Positions 1-11,807 of a stretch of 64,000 nucleotides of DNA are shown in pieces (the first letter of the stretch is position 1; the number at the start of each line of letters is the position of its first letter). The notes under the pieces are model-generated. The model was not told the origin of the DNA, ran no database searches, and worked only from the letters and a program-made list of their open reading frames with translations. Location of the stretch: positions 50,724,452 through 50,788,451 of the forward strand of contig CM019214.1 in NCBI GenBank assembly GCA_009741485.1, given 5' to 3'. This DNA is from Malurus cyaneus samueli. Lineage: Eukaryota > Chordata > Aves > Passeriformes > Maluridae. A program made the translations under genes and the position numbers.

Positions 1-1704
1 TATCAAAATATTTTTTATAAGCATATGCTATAATTCATACAAAAATGCAAATGTGACATTATAATATCAGTAAAGAGTTAAGAAAATATATGTCCAGATT
101 AATGTATTTCGAAGCACACCTTTATTTTAAATAATCAAAACCCAATACTTATTCTATGCCTGAATTTCTATCAACAACATTCCTTAAAATAATCCCTGCT
201 TCTAAACACTCTTAACCAAACACCAGAAAAAATTGAATGGTTAGAGGTTTAGCAGGCACCTAAATAAAATTGGGATCCGAAAACTTGATTTTTCTTTCAC
301 TTGTGACAAATATTTCTTTTTCTAAACTCTTCCATGCCCTTAAAGCAATAATTGTGGGGAACTATAGTATAAAAAATTATGCCACTCTTGGGGATGAGAA
401 TTCAGGCAGGCAAAATAAGATAAAAATGAGCAAGTATTTTGGAGCAAGAGAGGGGGGAAAGTGTAAGATTGTACTAACTCATAGAGTTACTCTTTCACTG
501 AGTTACTTCAGTGTACTTTGTGTATTAAATATTTATAGATTACGTATTATTACAGTAAAAAAAAATTGAAATGTCTGTAAAGATTCAGTATCAAGTTGGT
601 TATTACCTGAAAAAGTTATATTTATGTCATTGGAACTTCCCACATTATTCTAAGGAAGGCATTGGCTTTGATGAAAAGGTCAGTTTATCTGACCAAAATG
701 GATTGATATAATTTCCTGTTGTACCCTAGGTTTTGTGCACAGGGTTCACACCAATTCCCAGACAAGACATAATCTTGCTTAATGTGTATGACAAATGTAG
801 AACATCTTGAAATAGTATCTTACTATACAGAAAAACAGGACAGTTAATCTTATTCGGGGCAATGCTGAGAACAATTCTTTAAATAAAGCAATTGGTGTTT
901 GTTATTAAATTTCAGTTATTTCACACATAAATCTCTGCTCAGTAACATATAAAGAAATTTACCTCAAACATATATTTTTTTTTTTGTGAAATTCTAATGT
1001 AATGAGACTTATTTGAACTACTGGCTGTATACATAACTGAAAAAAGAACAAATCATATAAACCTCTACTTTTTTTTTTTTTTACAAGCCTATGACTGCCT
1101 GGTTTGAAAGAAATACCATACAAATATGAGTTTGTTTTAGTGGAATATTATTATATAAGAAAAATATGCAGAGACACAGAAACTGTTTCCTTTGGGTGGT
1201 GCTGGTGATTCAAAACTCTCCTTACATTCAAGGGCTATTGTACCATTATACCATTCTAACCTTTCAATATGAGAAGGATTAATAAAAACAAGTGACTGGA
1301 TAATAAGATTGAGATGTTTAGGGATACCCTGGAATGCAGTACTATTACACTTAATTTTGTTGCATTCTCTTTCCCCCTAACTTAAAATATAATGACTTTT
1401 TTGATACTGAGTTTTCAATAAGCAAAAGAAAGTCAGGGGTTGCTCTGTAAAATCAGTGATGACCATGCTTAATCTTATGTTTTCTAGGAGAAAAATCCTC
1501 CAGTAACCACTTCAAAGTATCAAAATCCTCAGATCGTGACAGGAAACAACATTCTTTCAGAAATCTTCATACATGTCTAATCCAGCTCTTAAAACCATGG
1601 ATGCCATGAAGAAATTCCTCAACTGATAAGGGACAGAGCAAATCCACCAGGAAGGACTGACTCATAGAAAATGGACTGAGTTCTTGAAACAAGTTCAGTG
1701 ACTT

Positions 1705-1746
<42 letters not shown>

Positions 1747-2994
1747 TAATTTTCCCTTTGATCTTTCAGTCTATATTTTTTTTTATTATGCTTGCTATGA
1801 AATTATGATTAACTAAACATGCCAAGAGCTCTTCTTCTGTGAATATGATTAGTCTAATGGCTCTTTGTCATTTTAATTTCACACAAAAAAAAGGGAACTT
1901 CCCTGATGAGTAGAAGGAAATGGAAGTGTCTGAGAATACAACCTTATCTGAGTACGAGTGATTATACTATTTCTCTTTGGAAATTAATATGAACAGAGTT
2001 TATTATAGTGCTCTCCTGATTATGAAGGGCTTACATGTCAAAATGTTGAAACACTAATAGCTTTTTCTTTGCAGCTAAATTTGGAATGTATAAAGCAATT
2101 TAAACCTCTTTTTTATGTTCTTTCCTTTATTTACATATAGTTTCTGAATATAGTTCTTTTTTTCCCCTCTTTTGAACTCTGCTAGTTCAAAGCCATTTAA
2201 AAGTTTCTGCTTTATGTGTTAATTTTTATTGTACAAAAATCCTCTGTGACTGATGTATAGAAGTCTCATGACAAGCAGTCTGTCAATTTTTTAGAATTTA
2301 ATACTACACATATTTATTGTATAATTTTAAACTTTATCATAATTTTTGAAATAGAAAATTAATTTGAAGGCTCAATCTTGCCTTTGCCTAGGAAAAAATT
2401 GTCATTGTCATCTATAGAATAATAATATAAAAGAAAATCTTTTTCCTGGTGAAGAATTTAAAAAAAGGCTTCTAATAAACTATGTATTCTACTAGGATAT
2501 ATAAGGTACAAACACAGGCAAACACAAGATCTGAATAATCAATCCATTTGTTTCAATTACTCTAGAAAGACATTGTGATTTCTAGTTGACTCTTATTCTA
2601 AATTCTATTATGTGGACTGTGGATTTCATTAAATCTTGCAAATCAAAGTAAAAATATGAATAAGGTTATTAATTGTTTCAGCTTGCTTAAGCATACTAAA
2701 CTAATAAAAAATAAATTTGAAGGTTTAATTGACTTTAAAATAATCTTAAATATGTTCTTGTGGTTTGCCAGATGTCTATCTCACAGTTTCACAGAGCTTA
2801 TTTTCAATAGCTTGGTGAGTGAATTTTAGCAATCACCTCTATGGCTGAGCACAAATAGCTAATTATGCAAAGCAGAAGTATTTTTTGAAGTGCTCTACTT
2901 CTTTCATGACTGCTCACAGGGACTTACCAGTGTCACCACCCATTAATACAAACAGATAGTGCCATAGAGAAATTCACTTTAACAAAGCATTTTT
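1..2994. other. AT-rich non-coding DNA
   Basis: No supported gene. Open frames are short, without recognisable domains, and rich in AT-driven residues. A pure run of 37 A lies at 1708-1744 and shorter A or T runs occur near 970 and 1070. I recognise no transposon in this stretch. Confidence 0.7.
1708..1744. repeat. Poly-A run, 37 A
   Basis: Uninterrupted A run. It may be the tail of a decayed retroposon, but no recognisable body lies upstream. Its length in the assembly may not be exact. Confidence 0.9.
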
Positions 2995-3036
2995 CTAGTT
3001 AATTTAGTTAATCTAGTTAATCTAGTTAATCTAGTA
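2995..3036. repeat. 9-bp tandem repeat, about 4 units
   Basis: The unit AATCTAGTT recurs head to tail, the first copy reading AATTTAGTT and the last cut short. It lies about 50 bp upstream of a very long poly-A run. The minus-strand frame across both reads as a repetitive Leu-Thr-Arg and Phe string, which is not a gene. Confidence 0.85.
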
Positions 3037-3086
3037 ATTCTACATCTGTCGCACATAAAGAGGATTTGTTCAAAAGGGAGAAAGAG

Positions 3087-3159
<73 letters not shown>

Positions 3160-3177
3160 AAAAAATAAAATAGATAA
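3087..3177. repeat. Poly-A run of 71 A plus interrupted A-rich tail
   Basis: 71 consecutive A at 3087-3157, followed by A-rich sequence broken by single T. This is unusually long and pure. It is either a young retroposon tail or microsatellite, or a homopolymer whose length the assembler could not resolve. Confidence 0.9.
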
Positions 3178-4679
3178 GGGGATGACACACATATTATATT
3201 TCAGAATATTTTCTCTAGATAATAGAATAGTATAGTAGGAATTATTTTGGGGTGTTTTGGGGTTTTTTTTTTACCTATTTAAAGTATGTATGTGTCAGAA
3301 TGTAACAATAGAAGAATAAAACCACAGCAATTTGAATGTACACAAAAGTTAGGAGTTAAATATAACAGGCATTTCTAAACTTTTCAGGGGACAGGTATAC
3401 TTTTGCAAGTAAGATAATTTTTGTTTGATAAGGGAAGAAGTAATTAACTCATCTACCAAGAAGATGTAACATGAAATAGCATTACAGTGTAAAAAAAGTT
3501 CAGGAAAAATGTTTATGCAGTTGAGTATAGTGGTTCCCACACTGTGCTTCATGGTCAAAGAGATATTGCTGATCAAATATGCTGACTTGGCTCTTTGCTT
3601 TTCCCAGACTGCATTAATTTCTAAGAATATTCTGTACTAGTAAGCAGTGCCTTTAATTAATTCAGTGATGTCATATCACAATGAATGATATGTCCATGTA
3701 ATTTTAGCACAAAGGAATCTCTGAGGGACATCTGTTGTAAAGTTTGGTAGCTCCAGGAACAAAAGCTTTCATGGGTTTTTTTAATTTTCATAAAGCCTAT
3801 TGGAAAACTGATTAGGTAATCCTCCTTTTTTTAGGAGAAATTACTTCTTTTTTCACAAGCACTGCAAGATAACTTGCTAGAAGATAGCAACCTCATTGAG
3901 GAAATTTTTCTGATAACACAATTCTATTCAATATTTCAATATTCAATTATTTCAATATAATCTATTAAAATTTTATGATTTTACAAGTTATTTCTTTGAA
4001 TATATTATTCAACTCCATTAAAGGATTTCCTTCTCAAATTTATTAATCTATCATCCATTATTAGAATAATGTATATTGCTATATTTCAAGTTACATAATA
4101 TGTAACACATATGATATAACAGCTCAGGAGACTGCCCTTACATTCTGGATCTACTTGACTCGTTGTTTTCCTGACCAGGTGCTCGAAAGAATTTCGTGCT
4201 GACCTTAAAAAGCTGCTTCATCATATAAACTTATGGTATTTTTCTTCCTTTAGGGAACTGTCATCATAATCATTTTGTTCCAAGAAAGATATTTCTTCTT
4301 CACATCCAGTAATAAATTAAATATTTACTGACATCTTTGAAAAGAGGTTGGTGTGTCTGGTCCTGATCCTGACACTGGCACAAGAAGAGCTGTAATGTAA
4401 ATAGATCCTTGACTTGAACTACCTGGGAAATCAGCTGTTATGGTAAGCCCTCTCCATCCCTGCTGTGTTCACGCACTTACAAATGAGTAAACATATCCAT
4501 CTGGCATGCTGTCAGTGGAGAATACTTAGAAATACAGGGCAGGTATTCTTCCAACCCTCATTTCCCCTGTTTCTACTAGCAAAAATCAGAGAAGCCATGC
4601 AGATTTTTAGATATACTACAAGTATCCTGACAGATTCAGAATAAACCCTCAAGGTCTTTACAAGATCATAAAAATGTAA

Positions 4680-4850
4680 AATAATTTAGATTGGAAGATG
4701 CCTCTGGAGGTCCCATGCTCCCATTCCTTCCTCAAAGCAAGAGAAAGTTTCAGAAGTATAGCAGATAGCATAGAATCCTTCACAGTTAAGCTTTGGGTAT
4801 TTCCCTGTGTGTAGTATGTGTCACCACCTCCTCTAAAGCTCATTATTTCT
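4680..4850 (-). mobile_element. Old CR1 LINE 3'-end relic
   Basis: The stretch beginning at about 4,688 (TTGGAAGATGCCTCTGGAGG), then a cytosine-rich segment and CTCAAAGCAAG, resembles the reverse complement of a CR1 3' end, in which a 'lagged' block of this kind precedes the tail. The terminal 8-bp repeats are not clear and the element is diverged. Orientation is inferred from the resemblance. It is less certain than the CR1 copies near 42-45 kb. Confidence 0.45.
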
Positions 4851-5567
4851 TTGTATCGACTCTATATTCCTATTCAGATAGACAAATTCAGGTGTACAAT
4901 TCAGCAACAGGGCTATCTGACATCATTTGATAAGACCTAGACCTGAGACCTGTCTCTATCTGCCAGAAGAGCATGGGTCTTGTACTACAGCCCTGTGTGG
5001 ATGGCCTGAGTAGCATAAGGGTGAGTTCTTGTGCAATGAGTGTCAAGAAATCATTGTATTCAGCCCAATTTGCCAGTCTAAGACTGAAGTAATTAGAGCT
5101 AGGTATCTAAGGAATTAATACATTTAGTTCACAAAAAAGTTTTCTTCTCCCTTGAATACCTGTGTCAGGATGGGTAAATCATTCCTTCGTTAATGGTACT
5201 GATCTCATTATGCTGCCTGACTTCTACATGTCTGGGACAGGTAAATTAAATCCCATCTTGTATGACCTACATATGTCAGTAGCATTAGCTTGACTCCTGC
5301 ACATGGCTTTGAAAAATCTTGCTGAGAAATGACACCAGAATATCATTCCATTTGTGTTGTGGATGTATTTATATTGACAATTTTTGCCTGCATCTAAGGA
5401 AGTGACTGAGGTTTATTTGTTGACTGATGGAGAAAGACAACAGTCAGAGACTCTGTGATAAGCTTTGGGTGTCAATTATTATTATGTGCAAACAATAACC
5501 TTCCTTAGAAATGCCTTACAGAAACTTTTAATAAAATATGTGAATACTTGCTCTCATTGCATGCTTT

Positions 5568-5589
5568 ATGAGATGCATATGCATCTCAT
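5568..5589. repeat. 22-bp perfect palindrome
   Basis: ATGAGATGCAT followed directly by its exact reverse complement ATGCATCTCAT, with no spacer. Pairing ends at 5567/5590. It contains two ATGCAT cores. Confidence 0.95.
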
Positions 5590-8406
5590 TATATGCAGGT
5601 TGCGTGCATTTATGTGAAGATGCAAACTATTTCTGTTTTAATTTTTGGTTTAGGGTTGTGCCATTCTTGCCCCTTTTTTCACATAGTTATATGCATTTAA
5701 AAGGCACTTGTGTATCTTAGATATATCATTCTGACTGAGTGGGCTACTTGAAAATATTTTTAAGCATTGGGGAATTCAATTTGAATAATGCAAGGAACAA
5801 AGGTGAGCTCTTTAGGAATAAAGGTATACTCTTTAGAATCTATTAAAAATGTGATGTAGTTCAAGAGCTCCCTCTTCTGACCACCATATCAGAATGTTTA
5901 GCCTAAAGGAAAATCCCTTCCTATTCAGAAATGTGATTTAATGATTCCGTGACTCTAAGAGTTTACATTATTTTACTACTATTTTTTTTTTCCTGTCCAG
6001 GTCAAACCTGAGATTCTGAACAGATTTTTAACTTTAAAAAAAACCTAATGTTAATCCCCACCTGCACTCCCATATTTTTAGCAAATCATACACTTACTAA
6101 TCGGGGAAAAATTTTCTCAGTGCAGTTCACCATTGTATTATATAATGTTAAACCAAACAATAAAATAGTATATATATATACGGTAGGACAGGACTACTGA
6201 AGTGATGCAAACATTGGGTGAGATTTTCAACTCTTCCTACAAATTTTATTCCCAGTAATTTTAGGGTTTTAGGTGATGTTAGAATGATGTAGGTGTTAAG
6301 CAATATATAAACATGCAAGTAATGATGAATTCTGCAGTATTGTTTTCTCCAGGCTAGAATCCAGAATCCAATATTAGGATTCAGACTTCTGCTATAAAAC
6401 ACATGGGGACACAAACTTCAGAATGACAGCCAGGACCAAGAGGATAGTTAGCAGCAGCTGCCGTTAACCACCATTTTTGTTGATGTTCCATTCAAAGATA
6501 GAAACTGAGGAAGTAAGGAGAAATTTTCCTTCAAGTCCTCATACATGATAATTCACAATTAGACGCTCCACTTGAGATACAGTGCCCCAAAAAACAGCTG
6601 TTACTTCTAAATGAAACAAAAGTAGAGGGTCCTTCTTTCTGCTGCAAATTATTTTATTCTCTTGTTCTCAAGTTTAGTTTTCTTTTTAATTATTAAAATA
6701 CTTCTTTAGTGTGTAGGAGAGCAGGGCTCAATTTTTCCCTTCAGTAAGTCCTGAAGCAGAGAATAGTGAAGAGCAATTATGCATATCCTATATGGCTGAA
6801 ATACTTAGTCCAGGATGAAGTTCCAGCCCCTGAAATCTGTCCCTAAATGAAACATTTGACTCTTGGAGAGATTGCAGATGTCTCTTTCTCTCCCTTCAGC
6901 TATTTTAAGATTCTTTCTTTGAAGTATCCAAAGCTGGAGGCCTGATTGGATATTATCTCATTCTCTGTATGCAGAATTTAGTTTTACACCCAAACCGACT
7001 TGGAAAAAGACCTGTTATTAAGTGCATTGACACTTTAACTATGAGATACAGAAGTAGACAGGCTCTGAGAATAAATTTTTTAATGGCTGAATCTGCTTGA
7101 TAAATAGGTAGACACCTTTTCATTTTCTGGGGGAGGAAGTCTACCACACTGAATCCATTCAGTCAAAATAATTACAAATATATTTTCTTTGTGAATGTGT
7201 GAACATGATGTGTGTGTCACAGTATTCTGCCACACCAGGATCAACACATTGTCACTTATGCTCATGAGGGAGCTCCTTGCTTTATATAAAGAAAACTGAA
7301 GACATATATATGTGATACAAAAAGTTCAAGCTGAACTACTTTTTTACAAAACAACTAGTTTTAGATTCTACATTTTGCTTGAAACACTACTTTTATGGAA
7401 AGCATTAGCAAACTAATGTTGTTCATTTGGCAGGTGTGAGCAAGGATGGGTCAAGAATTTGTATTACCTTGTTAACACAGTTTTACACATCAGGAAACAA
7501 ACTCTCTAACAAATCATTAGATCTGTAGAAAGATTCACATGTTTTCATGTGGTCAGAATCACCCTCTCACAGAATTTATAGATACATACATAAGCATATT
7601 TTCTTACAGAGTAATGTTTTTTTCCTAAGTATTTTCTTAGTCTTTAACATTCCTATTTCCTTATCATGATTTTCAGCCTAAGCCTCTATTATTTCTTTTC
7701 TTTCTCTCCAAAGATTCTGATACTTTGCATTCATATATATTAATAATATATATATAGTATAATATATAAAAACATATGTTTTTTAAGGAAATTTTCACTA
7801 TTGCAGGATTCTCCTTTAAAGTATTTATCTTTGGTGTACTATTAGTTTCCTCAACGCAAAAGATAACTATTATATCTTAAACATCTTGTCCTCATATAAA
7901 TCTGTGGTTGTCAATTCTCATCTATCAAGATATATAACACAATCTACACAGGGTTGGACATAGCTTTATTATACTATATATTTAGGTTATGCTTCATTCT
8001 TGAAATATTCAGGGTGGGTTTTTTTTGGGGGGGCGTTTTTGTTTTTTTTTTTTTTTTTTTTGTTTGTTTTGTTTTGTTTTTTAATCAAATGACCCCAATG
8101 AACTTTCTAAATGTTGGTGAAAAATATCTGAGAGAATGTCAAAGGAGTGGCAGCCCATCTCAGTGAGCACTAGCTCTTTTTGACATGCACTGTGCATTCA
8201 GAACCTTAAAGAAACTACAGCAAACAACATATAAAAAGCAGCAAACTTTAAATTTTAATCCACCTTTTGGTGTAATTTTCTGTCTCAAATGTTCTGCATC
8301 TCAATGCCCACACAAATTTATTTACAGTGTTACCACCTTTCTGGGGATTAATCTTAGACATCTTGTGGGAAATGGAAGTGAAAGAAAGAAAATATAAATA
8401 AGTGGT

Positions 8407-8558
8407 CAAAGGAAACATGGTCAAGCTACTAATAAAATTAACATGCCAGCATGAATTAAATATTTATATTCATAGCTAAAGACAAAGGAAACATGGTCAA
8501 GCAATTAATAAAATAAACAGGCCAGCATGAATTAAGTATTTATATTCATAGCTAAAGA
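8407..8558. repeat. Tandem duplication, 2 x 76 bp
   Basis: Unit 1 is 8407-8482 and unit 2 is 8483-8558, directly abutting, both starting CAAAGGAAACATGGTCAAGC and ending CATAGCTAAAGA. They differ by about five to six substitutions and no obvious indels. This suggests an old biological duplication, unlike the near-identical or indel-laden copies elsewhere in the window. Confidence 0.92.
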
Positions 8559-11500
8559 ATAACTGAGAAATGAAAAGTCGTAGGTGTATTTTCTGAAATG
8601 AAGTGTGTTGCTAACTTAAAATAAATATTGTTGTCTACTGAATGATTAGTATTATAACCTTGAGCATGCTGGTTTAGTGAATTCACACCTAAACCTCTCT
8701 GTCTAGATATGAGGATTAATTAGTTTGGAGTCTGAAGCCATAAAGTTTCAAAAGAATGATTTTATAGGAATGTTTTTATTAAGAGTAAATGATTATCGAC
8801 AACACACATTTTATGGGGCGAACTGTTCCAGACTAAGAAAAGGCATTTACTTCATCATGTTATAGATTATGTTCTGCTTTATAGTGTTTTTAGCAATAGA
8901 AATCACTTTTATAGATTGTTGCCTCAAGGAATTTCATTTTGTAGGGTATCTTAGAAAGGTTTGGTAAGAGCTACTACTTTGCTTGAAGTGACAATGACTC
9001 CTTTGGGGAACTGCATAAATTTATTATGAAACACTGTAATGAATAATAAAATTATACTATGAGACTAAAAATTATTGGGGAACATTCATCACCTTCTGCT
9101 GCCCCAAATTCATATAGAAAATTGCATCATCAGTGTAAAATCTTGTGAATGCTGGATGTTTTGGATTAGAATGCATTATTCTGGCATTTATTCCATTTAT
9201 AATGGAAAACACAAAGTAGATAATCTTAGCAAATCCCAAAGTACACAGCAATGTAATCCTTAAGCAATGTCATCCTTAAGCAATGTCCTTTTGCAGACTT
9301 TTACAACATTTAAGTGTTACATTAAAAAATTACATAAGTGAAGACACATGATAGATACCTTAAATTTATTCTGGAAAAATACTTTGGTTTTACAGCCACC
9401 AAATATATACTTCTGCATATTGACACACTGAGTTGTGAATAGTACAAAGATTTCTTACCGAAATTCCTTCATTTTACTCTGATAATCTGATGTTGAAGTT
9501 GCACTACATCAGTTAGAAAACTGGTGCTACAAGGACAACTCCTTTGAGATTTCCCTCTCCTCCCAGCTCAAATTTAGAAATTCTGATAATTTTGTTGGTT
9601 AGGGAAGTGTAGTACAATTTCTCTGCCAAGGCTTGTGCTGCAGAGAAACTCCAGCCTGCCATTGGCACACTTTGTCTCCTCAATGGCAAATACAGTAATT
9701 ACTGGAACCTTGTAATACAAACAGCCCATCCCCCAGTACAGTGGCAGACTTCTCCTGCTCTCTTTCTAACTTAGCTACCCAATAAACTAAAAAAACCTGC
9801 TAAAAGGCAACTTTTTCTGGTCATAAAACTGCTTCGTATTCCACTGAATAATTTCTTAAGCCCATATCAAGGCTATTCCTATGACTGGAATAAAAAATTC
9901 AGAGTTTAGCAACAGTGGTCCCAGAGATATGTCTAAATCAATATACTTTGAAGCACTCCTCGTGTTCCTGGCATAGGTAGAGGGATTAACTGCTATAATC
10001 AGAATCAGCCAAAACCCAGGAGCACGTGTGCCCCACATGTAAGCGCCCCACATTGGCTCATACCACCGGAACCCAAGAACTGGAGCTGAACAGGAACTTT
10101 ATGGCTCTCTGGGCAGGCTTTTGTATATGTACCATGGGTTACACTGCATGCTAGGGAGCAGATTGACCTGCTGCTATAGGAGATCATGATTTGCAGTAAC
10201 CAATTAATTAAATTCATGCCAAAGGTATCTTTTTGCTGCTAGGTTTTTCTTCCTAGCCATCTTAGGAAGCCAACTTCTCGTAGCTGTAGCAGAGTGCCAT
10301 AGAAATGTTTATAGGAGTGTTGCATTTCCTTTCTCTTGGAATCTATGTTGTTGACCTTCTTCACATATGCTTGGCATTTTCATCCATCTGCCTTTGGCAG
10401 TAGTACTTGCATTGTGGTGAGTCATAGAAATGTTCCAAAGCAGCCCACCTGCCAATCTGGTAGGTAAGAATATGTCGGCTTTCTCTGTTTGCCATTTTTT
10501 CTACTTTATCTCATTTTGACAAAAACTCTTTTCCTTGGCACTGTTTCCCTCTTATTCTTTTATCCCAATTAACATATAACTGTGTCTTAATGTTATTCTA
10601 TCTATCAAAACCATATTTCTTTGATGTCACTACCATATATATCATATATGTTTTAAAGATTCCAAGTCCTATTCATGTAAAGCAAAAAGCAGATGATATT
10701 TGCAAATGTCACTTAAGACAGAGAATATGAGTTTTTGAGATTTTTAAACTGTGCAATAAAGTTAAAATATTATTTTATTAGCAATTTGGGATTCATTTAA
10801 TCTTACTTGCTCTTTTTAAGAAAAGAGTAGAAAATAATTTTGCAATTTTATAAATAAAGAAGACAAAAAGGAGTTACAGGATTATATCAGGACAGGTTTT
10901 TAAAAAAAAAAATGTTTTCATATACTATTCGATAGTCTTATTCATATAGAATATTCTATTTATATTAATAAAATAAATATGCATAAAACACTCTAAGAAA
11001 TTTATTTTAATATAATATATTATATATGTTTTATTCTAAAAAATCAAATAAAAGAATTTTCTGGAAAAAATCATGTACATTACACTATTGTGCTAGGTTT
11101 TGTGAGTCTAAGAGACTCATTAAAATACAACTACTTTTTCATAGAGTATATATTTGTTTCTTGCATATGTGTAAAAATGTGCAGTTAAATATTTTTGAAA
11201 ATTAAGTCATGCCATAACCTGACTAGTTTATGGAAATCAATAATGAGCCTGGCTTTACCACACAGGCTTGTTCAGAGGTTAAAATTTGTTAGTGTGGAGC
11301 TTCCATTGCAAATTAAAAATAATATTATGGAACTATTCAACATTAGAAATTATTTAACAAATTTAAACTGGAATCTCAGTGTTTATTTGAACTGTTATAA
11401 TTATGGTATATACTATGACAAAATGACACGTTTCTTTTCAGGAAAACTGCTTTATATCCTAGTTTCTAGTATCCAAATATTCAAATGTAGCCTATACTCT

Positions 11501-11807
11501 AGTATTCAAATCATCCTTCAAGCTATATTTTAAAAATACAGTTGACTTATATTAATTAAGACAGATTCAGCACAGGTTGGCTGAGGAAAGAAAGGTGAGT
11601 TCTTTTGAGAAAATAAAATTCTTATCATCTGCAAGTTGCAACCCTGTTAAAGGTGTTCTTTTTTTTTAAAGTCTCCATTTAAAATTTGCCTTTAAAATAA
11701 TTTAGAAAGATGAATTATTATATATATTCAAATATATATATTCAAATGTATATACTGGTCAAAAGAAGCTATAAGCTTCTTTTTATTCTGCAAACATTTA
11801 CGGCACC
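8559..11807. other. AT-rich non-coding DNA
   Basis: No supported gene. A short imperfect repeat (CCTTAAGCAATGTC-like) occurs at about 9,255-9,290. A more GC-balanced patch at about 9,600-10,230 resembles none of the repeats I recognise. Around 10,900-11,060 the sequence is almost pure A and T. Confidence 0.65.

Larger units (their letters stand above)
3178..8406. other. AT-rich non-coding DNA
   Basis: No gene is supported; all open frames are under 90 codons and unrecognised. The stretch contains a CR1 relic (about 4,680-4,860), a 22-bp palindrome (5568-5589), an AT-rich microsatellite near 7,733-7,770 and a T/G-rich run at 8019-8083. Confidence 0.65.

Noticed and set aside
4090..4106. 17-bp odd palindrome GTTACATA-A-TATGTAAC
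   Set aside because: AT-dominated and short; expected by chance several times in DNA of this composition.
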